Assembly: GCA_018340375.1 (NCBI GenBank)
Contig: JAFFJZ010000012.1
Span: 2,604,001-2,668,000, forward strand
Direction: 5' to 3'
Length of the DNA stretch: 64,000 nucleotides
Origin: Gonatopus flavifemur
Lineage: Eukaryota; Arthropoda; Insecta; Hymenoptera; Dryinidae
The stretch's first letter is position 1. Every line of letters begins with the position of its first letter. Both the position numbers and the translations under genes were made by a program. The notes under the pieces were generated by a model. That model made no database searches. It was given only the letters and a program-made list of their open reading frames with translations, and had not been told where the DNA came from. This document shows, one piece after another, positions 56,685-64,000 of the stretch.

Positions 56685-57521
56685 TTTAGGAGTTGCAATT
56701 CAACAGATCTCTTGGTCTCGCATTGGTTCCATCGAGAGTGTCTTACATACGCATAGAGAAAACAAACAGGTTCCTGATTGCCTGACTGCTGGGATTCATC
56801 CAGATTTGCCTGGCATTTTGAGCAGGGTAAGCTAGAAATACAGGCCAGGTCCTGAAAAGGAGAATCTTATCTACCGTCTAAGGACCTTTACAAAAATAAG
56901 GACACCCAACTCGACCCTAACAGCCGTCAAATGTTCTGGGAATATCTGTTTTTTCTGTTATTGGATTATGCATCCAAAATTCTTCTGATTTATTTGAAAG
57001 AAACATGTCTCATTGCAACTAAACATCTGATATTTGATGGAAGTACAACTCCAATTCACTTATAATGCAGAAACACATGTCATGTGATGTTTTATATATC
57101 TATGACATATCCAAAAGTGCATTTTCGTCTCCAAGGTGGAGTAACTGTAGAGAAATTTTCTTATATCCAATACGTTACATCAGTTAATGATTTGACAACT
57201 TTCGTTGATACAAATTCTGCTTCATCCTACGCGTTCTTTGCATCCACGATTAAAACGTTCCTCATCATATTCTGGAAGTATTGGTACTTCTATATACATA
57301 CAATACCAAGTCGTGGAGATGTTGAAAGGATGGCTCAGGGAGTCATTGGAAATGAGGAATAACGTTAGTTCCACATCTCTTCGTCGTCGAATTTGGACGT
57401 TTATAGAAGTGACGCTTTAATATCGACGTATTTTAGAAAGTGAGAAGGCTGTAAAGTGGCAGTCGCAAAAAAAAAAAGAGTATAACAGAATCACCGATTG
57501 GCTTACATGCCACCTGTAGCA

Positions 57522-57564
57522 CGTACATACATACATACATACGTACATAGATATATACATACAT
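57522..57564 (+). repeat. (TACA)n microsatellite with interruptions
   Basis: GTACATACATACATACATAC, then GTACATAG, ATATATACATACAT. Confidence 0.9.
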
Positions 57565-58551
57565 TTGATACAGGTATGGCATGAATGCGGTCTACTCTCG
57601 CCCGTTGTGATATCGCTTAGAGGTCGTCAGGAAGGGATTCATCAATAAACTTTACTATTTTTCCGATATCGTTTTTCCAATTCTATAAATCGTCCTACTC
57701 GCGCGTACGGTGGTACGTTACTCGTGCGTGTGTGTACGTACATCGTACAATGTACATAGCGTGTGAAGCATCTACCTGCCGTACTTTTTATAGTACCTAC
57801 ACAGCACAAGCCAAACCCAGTTATGAATGGCCTACGCTGGTTGACGTTAATCTGCCACTTCATCTCCCTCATCCAACTCCGTGCCGTACGTTGTACTGTG
57901 CCAATCTCACCTCTCTCTGGCTTTTCCCTCTCCTTCTTCATATTTCTCTCCCACTATCTCTCTCTTTTCCTCTTTTACTCTTCCTCGCTCTGAAAGCAGC
58001 TTGCCTCCCCTATTCCTTCCACCGTTTCTTCTCGGGATTCACCTCTGCGCTCCCTTATCCACCCCTTGACCGATTGTTTCGGTGGAATCGAGGGGAGAGA
58101 AAAAAGGGGTACGATGGGTATTAGGAGGAAACCTCTTGCTCTCGTGAAAAAAAATACTCGAGCTTTTGCGCTGGAGGTACAGAAAATTTCCAGGAAGAAT
58201 CATCTTGATTTGGGAATGAATTTGAGATCGACTTGAATTCGCAGCCTCGGTGGTGTGCGCATTGTGTATTTGTATCGAGAAAAATCACCACTGGGAATTG
58301 AAGGGGTTATAGGATGCGATATGAATGTATGTTTATAATTCTAACATTCCTTTTAGGCTGCTCAAAAGTATTCATCTTTTGTATGTTTTTCAATGTTTAA
58401 TCAAACTGGGGCAAGGCTAATGAATAAATTATCATTTCATGAACTTTACCTTGGAATGGGATGTCTTCTCTTTCATATCGAAGTACGTAAAGTGTCGATG
58501 GAGTTCATTCTAGAACAGGGATGTAGGAATGATTCTTCAGATAAGACATAT

Positions 58552-58794
58552 CCCATACAACAAAAGTTGCTGTGCAAATGTTGCTCTCACGTTGTTTATC
58601 ATATTGACGGGAATTTGCTAAGCATGTGATTGAGAGTTTCATTAAACCGAACAACTTCCTAGCAACATGATCACAACTCAAGCTAAAATCCTAGATTTAT
58701 AGTATATTGTTGCGCATTTGGCGACGCAACGTCCCTGCAAATTGTACGTTTTCGATAATTTGCTGCACATTTGCTCAGCATTTTGCTGTTAGGG
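58552..58794. mobile_element. CCC-group MITE, 243 bp, TSD AT
   Basis: Left CCCATACAACAAAAGTTGCT, right inverted CCCTAACAGCAAAATGCTGA; AT on both sides. Arms pair through TGTGCAAATGTTGC and GAGCAAATGTGCAGC. Confidence 0.82.
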
Positions 58795-59013
58795 ATATTG
58801 CTTGTGACGATCATGGCACATTGTTGATGCAAAAATTCATCGCGTTCGTATAATACTGCAAGGCATACAAAATCAATTGTTATTCAAAATAGTAGATCAT
58901 CGGTTGACGTGAGATCTTGTCAGAGATCTTCGCGATCTAATAAACAATCTTGAGATTTATTGAGACTATCAGTTGAAAAAAAAAGTATTCGCAACTGATG
59001 ACAATTTTTATCC

Positions 59014-59603
59014 CACTGAGCATTTCCGTTAGAACCTTGTATCAACATTGCATCGATATTCATGCGATCTTGAAAGTACCTGTTATGAGAATTAAAACAG
59101 TAATATTACAACATCCCAAGTAGCATCGGGATATACTATGTATGTTCTACGAATATTCGGAGTATATTCCATGCACATTCTAATGAGACCGTTTTATAGG
59201 TGCTATGTACATTCATCGAATATACGTAGTCGAATATACGATCGTACGTCAAACGAACGTCGATTGAATGGATATTGTACATTTCGAATATACTATGCAC
59301 ATACTAAGTATACGTAAAATAGTCTCATTCGAATATTCTATGAACGTTCATTGTATGCTCTTTGAATCTTATTCGTACATTCTATGAACGTTTCTATTTC
59401 GTATATACGTTGAACTTCCATTGCTGCTTGGGATCCAATTACAAGTAAATGGCAGCAATGTTACGTTGTCAGTTGATATTTCAACGATACTTTTGCAAGT
59501 TACTTTTCTAATATTGCATTTGTAAATTGAAAGACAAGTACTTTCAAGATCGCATCAATATTGCTGCAATGTTAACGCAAGGTTTTAACGGAAATGCTCA
59601 GTG
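59014..59603. mobile_element. CAC-group foldback, 590 bp with a nested CCC element, TSD CC
   Basis: Left CACTGAGCATTTCCGTTAGA, right inverted CACTGAGCATTTCCGTTAAA; CC on both sides. Arms pair over more than 90 bp (ACATTGCATCGATATTCATG, CGATCTTGAAAGTACCTG). It abuts, and appears to have inserted into, the first CC of the palindrome starting at 59604. Confidence 0.92.
59115..59432. mobile_element. CCC-group foldback, 318 bp, nested, TSD AT, CGAATAT-motif core
   Basis: Left CCCAAGTAGCATCGGGATAT, right inverted CCCAAGCAGCAATGGAAGTT; AT on both sides. The core reiterates CGAATATAC and ATGAACGTTC in both orientations. Confidence 0.87.
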
Positions 59604-60228
59604 CCCGTATGAAAATATTTTGCTGAAAAATGTCTGCAAAACTATGAAAAGTCTCTGGAAAAAAATGAAAAAACTCTGAGAAACTCTGAGAATCTCTGAA
59701 ATTTTGTTGAGAAATCTAATATTTTTGGGACATTCTTTACAGACTTTTTTCAGGCTTTTTTCAGAGTTTCTCAGAGTTTTTTCATTCTTTTTCAGAGAAA
59801 TAGTAACGAAATTGCACTCTGAAAAAACTCTGACAAAACTCTAATAAATTGTTGACATTTTTCTGATTATTGAAAAATCCTGGAATTCAATAAATACATT
59901 CATATGCCGTATTCAAATATCATGTGTGAAAAAGTGTTTGAAAATTTTTTAATTTTTTTCTCAAAGTCAGAAAAATGTTAGCAATCCATCAGAGTTCTGT
60001 CAGAGTTTTTTCAGAGTGCAATTTCATTACTATTTCTCTGAAAAAGAATGAAAAAACTCTGAGAAACTCTGAAAAAAGTCTGTAAAGAATGTCCCAAAAA
60101 TATTAGATTTCTCATCAAAATTTCAGAGATTCTCAGAGTTTGTCAGAGTTTCTCAGAATTTTTTCATTTTTTTTCAGAGATTTTTCATAGTTTTACAGAC
60201 ATTTTTCAGCGAAATATTTCCATACGGG
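59604..60228. mobile_element. 625-bp palindrome, CTCTGAGAAA motif, copy 1
   Basis: Left CCCGTATGAAAATATTTTGC, right inverted CCCGTATGGAAATATTTCGC. Arms of about 300 bp are made of TCTGAGAAACTCTGAGAA words and pair almost throughout. Flanks (AT before the neighbouring insertion, TG after) do not match. Sister copy at 60744-61370. Confidence 0.9.
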
Positions 60229-60322
60229 TGGTAAAACAATTAATTTTTCGGAATAACAAATACTGGTTAAAAATAGCGAAGGAAAAGCGAAGTCGTCTAC
60301 ACTAATTAAAGAATCCAATTTA

Positions 60323-60633
60323 CCCTGGTAAAAAGCATCTATTGAATCACATTATGTAATACAAACTTTTCAATGGCGAATGACCATTCAAACACATTTA
60401 ACCCCTTTCGAGAAGCGGTTTTTAATGGGTTTGAATGGTCATTTCCCGTTGCAAAGTTGGTATTAAATCTCCCCTGTTTCGAAAGTCATACAAATCCCAA
60501 GACAAATACAGTACAAAATCCCACAGAACCGACAAGAATCATGTCACATTTTCGTAAGGTTTTGTCTGAAATTGTATGTCCCTCCAAGCAGGGTCATTGG
60601 TCAATAAAATTCAATAGAGTTTTTTAGCCAGGT
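60323..60633. mobile_element. foldback, 311 bp, CCCTGGTAAAAA end, TSD TA
   Basis: Left CCCTGGTAAAAAGCATCTAT, right inverted ACCTGGCTAAAAAACTCTAT, then TGAAT in both; TA on both sides. A central hairpin joins GAATGACCATTCAAAC with GTTTGAATGGTCATTTC. Ends resemble the 28985 MITE. Confidence 0.75.
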
Positions 60634-60743
60634 TATTCATATTGAATGGACAAAATTCCCAAAAAGACCAATAACTGATATCTTCTACATTTGGATCGAA
60701 ATTTTGCACAAACCAATATGAATGAATGGAATTTTTATGCTTT

Positions 60744-61370
60744 CCCGTATGGAAATATTTCGCTGAAAAATGTCTGTAAAACTATGAAAAATCTCTGAAA
60801 AAAAAATGAAAAAACTCTGAGAAACTCTGAGAATCTCTGAAATTTTGATGAGAAATCTAATATTTTTGGGACATTCTTTACAGACTTTTTTCAGGCTTTT
60901 TTCAGAGTTTCTCAGAGTTTTTTCATTCTTTTTCAGAGAAATAGTAACGAAATTGCACTCTGAAAAAACTCTGACAAAACTCTGATGGATTGCTAACATT
61001 TTTCTGACTTTTAGAAAAAAATTAAAAAATTTTCAAACACTTTTTCACACATGATATTTGAATACGGCATATGAATGTATTTATTGAATTTCAGGATTTT
61101 TCAATAATCAGAAAAATGTCAACAATTTATTAGAGTTTTGTCAGAGTTTTTTCAGAGTGCAATTTCGTTACTATTTCTCTGAAAAAGTATGAAAAAACTC
61201 TGAGAAACTCTGAAAAAAGTCTGAAAAAAGTCTGTAAAGAATGTCCCAAAAATATTAGATTTCTCATCGAAATTTCAGAGATTCTCAGAGTTTCTCAGAG
61301 TTTTTTCATTTGTTTTCAGAGATTTTTCATAGTTTTCCAGACATTTTTCAGCGAAATATTTCCATACGGG
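60744..61370. mobile_element. 627-bp palindrome, CTCTGAGAAA motif, copy 2, TSD TT
   Basis: Left CCCGTATGGAAATATTTCGC, right inverted the same 20 bases. TT on both sides. Nearly identical to 59604-60228, only 515 bp away. The two copies can each fold alone or pair with each other. Confidence 0.92.
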
Positions 61371-62500
61371 TTCTCATTTTTTTTCCCACTTGAAATCCCA
61401 ATTCGATATTATTTTTTGGATGTTCATACGCTATTCAAGCTAAAAAAACATCCAACGAAATTGTATTAATTTCTCAAATGACCGTTGCCTTGAAAGATTC
61501 AAATTCGTTCACCGAACACATTTTTGTGGAATCAAGATTCGCTCATTTTACGTGAGTATATCAAATTTTGACAATAAACTCAGATTATCACGTTCGTATC
61601 CAAGATTAGAGATTTGAATCGTCAAGTATAAAACCTTGAAAATATTCTCAAATCTCTCCTCGATACTTGGAGCATGGAATTTGGAAGTAACGTGAAACAT
61701 GATGGCCCTCATGGCCGACCGATTTGTGACTATTTTAATCGGTTTAACCGCCAAAATGGCGACGAAAGATTTATCGATCTATTTGTACTAATAGATTCTA
61801 CTTCTCTATGTAGAAGTTTTCGATTTCCCGACTGGAATTGATCAACATCACGATTTGAATAATCATTATTCAACGCTGTAAACTCATTTATGATAGTTTA
61901 TTTCGTACGAATTCAAATTATTTCAAATGAATCCGCCATGGTGTTTTCCGTCAGTTCCAAACTCAACATCAGACTATTCAGAGGGCACTACAAACACTGC
62001 ACTACATTTTGCATATCCGAATCTCATCTCTTAGCAACAGAATAAGAGATTTCTACACATTTGCAGATACATTATGTGATTTTCTAGTCCACCTTGATTC
62101 AACAATTAGATTACAAATGCATGTGTAGTTATTTAACCTGGAATTGATGAAAAAAAAGATTGTCTCGTGAATGAGATTCTAACGCTCTCTGTCTTGAACG
62201 TGGTGAACTAAAGTAACATAATAGCTACGTAGCGGGGCATTTGAAAGAATTGTAATAAAATGTTTTGTTTTTCTTCATCACGAATTTCTCATTAATTTTA
62301 AAAATTACAACTTTGGGTTTTTTTCGGATTTTTTCAATTTTTTATTGTTATTTTTAACTCAATATGATAAACTATCGTTATTTCTCACCTCAAATTGACT
62401 TGTTGAAAGTGGAAACATTGTTTAAAGAATGTGCTGCGAGATTTTGGGTCTTGAACTGAGGTTGGATCTGAGTATTTCATTATTCGATTATTAATTCATT
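61371..62500. other. unassigned AT-rich sequence upstream of the hAT relic
   Basis: If the hAT relic once had a body it would lie here, but I see no further transposase motif. Confidence 0.4.
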
Positions 62501-62546
62501 TCCATGAACGATTCAAATTTCATCAACATTAAATATTAGGACCTGT

Positions 62547-62735
62547 ATGTTCCAAAACATTCGTTCACGTAGATTGTTGAAACTCTTTGAATTTTGTGAA
62601 TTTTGTCACCAATTATCAAGTATTCCACCTAGTTTAGCAGGATTAGAACGAGTTTTCTCAACATTTGGACACGTATGGTCCAATGTAAGGAACAGATTAG
62701 GCGTGGAAGAGGCTACAAAATTGGTCCAATTATAA
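62547..62735 (+). pseudogene. hAT-family transposase, C-terminal dimerisation region only
   Basis: The frame reads ...SSIPPSLAGLERVFSTFG then HVWSNVRNRLGVEEATKLVQL and stops. The P-x3-AG-x-ERVFS-x2-G...RNRLG...KLV pattern is the conserved C-terminal (Dimer_Tnp_hAT) block that ends hAT transposases; the stop falls at the usual place. The frame is closed by a stop about 60 bp upstream of the first Met, and the catalytic and zinc-finger parts are missing. It is a relic, but it shows that hAT transposase once existed in this genome and could have moved the hAT-type elements in this window. Confidence 0.85.
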
Positions 62736-62842
62736 AACATCATAATACTCGTATTCATCAAAATGAATAGTGAAATGAAAATATTGATTATGTAGAAACA
62801 CTTATTATATTATACATGGGATAAAAAATGTCAATTGTATTC

Positions 62843-63089
62843 CCCAGATAGAAAAATGTCTCAATAATGCCATCATAATGGTGACATGCACGCCAAGAAA
62901 TGTTTGCATCATGGTACCAAGGTGTTTCCGCATAAAGCATCGTTATTGGTAGCAAAACAAGGTGATGGTACCATAATGAAGACATAATGTTTACATTTTA
63001 TGCATCATTGCAATCTGAGCGAAGTTTATGATATTACGTTTACGGCACATTATGTTACAAAATATTGAGGGCATGGTTTTCTATCTGGG
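62843..63089. mobile_element. CCC-type foldback, 247 bp, 3-bp TSD TTC
   Basis: Left CCCAGATAGAAAAATGTCTC, right inverted CCCAGATAGAAAACCATGCC; TTC on both sides. The core reiterates CATAATG and CATTATG words. The three-base duplication sets it apart from the 2-bp CCC elements, although the end sequence is close to that of 16770. Confidence 0.78.
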
Positions 63090-63613
63090 TTCATGGTATT
63101 TAATTTTAATATTCTCCAACCCATCTATTCCATAATTCTTTTCAGTGGGTTTTATCTGAAAAAACCCAGTGGGTAGAACCGGGTCGGGTTTTTTCGGGCC
63201 AATCCTGCTCGGAGGTGTTCAAAAGGTTCAAATAACGTATTTAAAATATTGTAGAAACATGCAAGAAAGTTCGTGTTGTTAGGGAACAGGCTTGATTATT
63301 ATACTTACATCCAGGATTGGAAATCGACAAATTGCGTTGGAATAAGATGAAAAACGAGGGATGATGGAATTGTTTCGATTACAATAGGCCATGAGAAGGA
63401 AATTAGTTTTCAACAGTCTTCTTCTTCTTCTGTGCTTCTTTTTTTATGAGTCCACCGAGTATATTGCGCGATTATAACATGCAACATATTTGAAATGATC
63501 AATAAGAGACTGACCCGAAAACAAATAAACAATAAATAATTCATCATTCTTCCCTTGATCTTACCCTATAGAAACAAAAAAGTCGAAAAGAACGGCATTA
63601 AAATTCAAATTTT
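63090..63613. other. unassigned; short GGGTT-rich patch at 63145-63205
   Basis: GTGGGTTTTATC and AAACCCAGTGGG form a weak hairpin near 63145; GGTCGGGTTTTTTCGGGCC follows. A TTC/CTT run lies at about 63415-63430. No gene recognised. Confidence 0.4.
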
Positions 63614-63860
63614 AACATGCGTTACTGAAGTTGAAATCGTTTATTGACACGAATCAATGAAACGAAGTATTCATTAGTAATACAATAACGAAATACTCAG
63701 TCGTTGAAGGCCCAAAATCTTGCAGCACATGCTTTAAACGATGTTCTCATTTCCAAGGAATTTATTCGAAAAAATAAATAACGATGATTCATCAGATTTT
63801 CAAGTTCAAATTTTCGTTCCGTTTCTATAAACGATTCGGACTTCGACAACATATTTTAAC
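63614..63860 (+). repeat. dispersed repeat, copy 2 of 2
   Basis: Homologous to 20579-20785 in the same orientation (AATACAATAACGAAATACTC against GTAATGAAATAACGAAATAT; TTATTCGAAAAAATAAATAA against TCATTCGAGAAGATGAATAA). Both copies follow a CTGAAGTT(T)GAAATCG-like start. The limits are approximate. Confidence 0.65.
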
Positions 63861-64000
63861 AATGTAATTAGAACCAAGAGATAGCTGATATTTTTTTCTA
63901 ATGTTCATTGGATCATTTAATAGGGCTCGAAATGATTTCAAATACCTGATCCAGTCGGACCAAATACGGATCCATGTGGGAAAACTTCCAAAATTATAAT

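Larger units (their letters stand above)
53338..58551. other. second transposon-poor island
   Basis: About 5 kb with few recognisable elements. A gene-like texture (CG dinucleotides, CT-rich runs at 57900-57990, ACGTAC-rich stretch at 57700-57740) recalls 36-39.7 kb, but no frame here has a domain I recognise; plus 57732-58124 (130 codons) is low-complexity. A tandem pair of GAGTTATTAAAATTAACACA lies at 56408-56457. An orphan CAC-like end (CACGGAAACAGATTTTTAGC) at about 53787 has no partner. Confidence 0.4.

Noticed and set aside
57732..58124. 130-codon plus-strand open frame
   Set aside because: Same cause: CT-rich tract with multiple simultaneous frames and no recognisable domain.

Overview
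The window is AT-rich eukaryotic DNA, almost certainly from an insect. A parasitoid wasp or other hymenopteran is my guess, from the overall texture and microsatellites, but no host gene is available to prove it. I find no intact protein-coding gene, tRNA or rRNA. Nearly every open frame is short, lacks a recognisable domain, or lies in a repeat. The only protein homology I recognise is a broken piggyBac transposase (minus strand, about 318-1242) and the dimerisation tail of a hAT transposase (plus strand, 62547-62735).

The content is a very dense set of non-autonomous DNA transposons, most built as foldbacks. Four structural groups can be told apart by their ends and target-site duplications (TSDs). 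(1) A 'CAC' group with ends 5'-CACNG, usually followed by an A-rich run, and a 2-bp TSD: about 28 elements, 24 with a matching dinucleotide on both sides (TA in 14, other dinucleotides in 10). (2) A 'CCC' group with ends 5'-CCC and usually a 2-bp TSD. (3) hAT-type elements with 8-bp TSDs (8402-8548, 13215-13975, 31403-33402, 34300-35772, 49638-52418). (4) TTAA-flanked elements (left edge to 1736, 15158-16462, 25855-28163). tRNA-derived SINE-like copies lie near 2350, 19135 and 41640.

Layout: 1-1736 piggyBac relic; 2350-3173 SINE and MITE; 3416-9222 a field of decayed copies of one short block, one of which reads as a C2H2-like finger, with an 89-bp minisatellite inside; 9.2-13.2 kb plain AT-rich DNA; 13.2-35.8 kb transposon-dense, often nested three deep; 36-39.7 kb a cleaner, more GC-rich, pyrimidine-rich island; 39.8-53.3 kb transposon-dense, including a nest of 3.9 kb; 53.4-58.5 kb a second cleaner island; 58.5-61.4 kb a cluster of large palindromes; 61.4-64 kb a hAT relic and a dispersed repeat.

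Nesting lets insertion order be read, and several elements sit inside repeats that have an uninterrupted sister copy in the window. These built-in empty sites confirm the element boundaries and the 2-bp duplications. The most unusual pattern is that many families share the same terminal signature but have unrelated cores, and each core is largely a reiteration of one short family-specific motif in both orientations.
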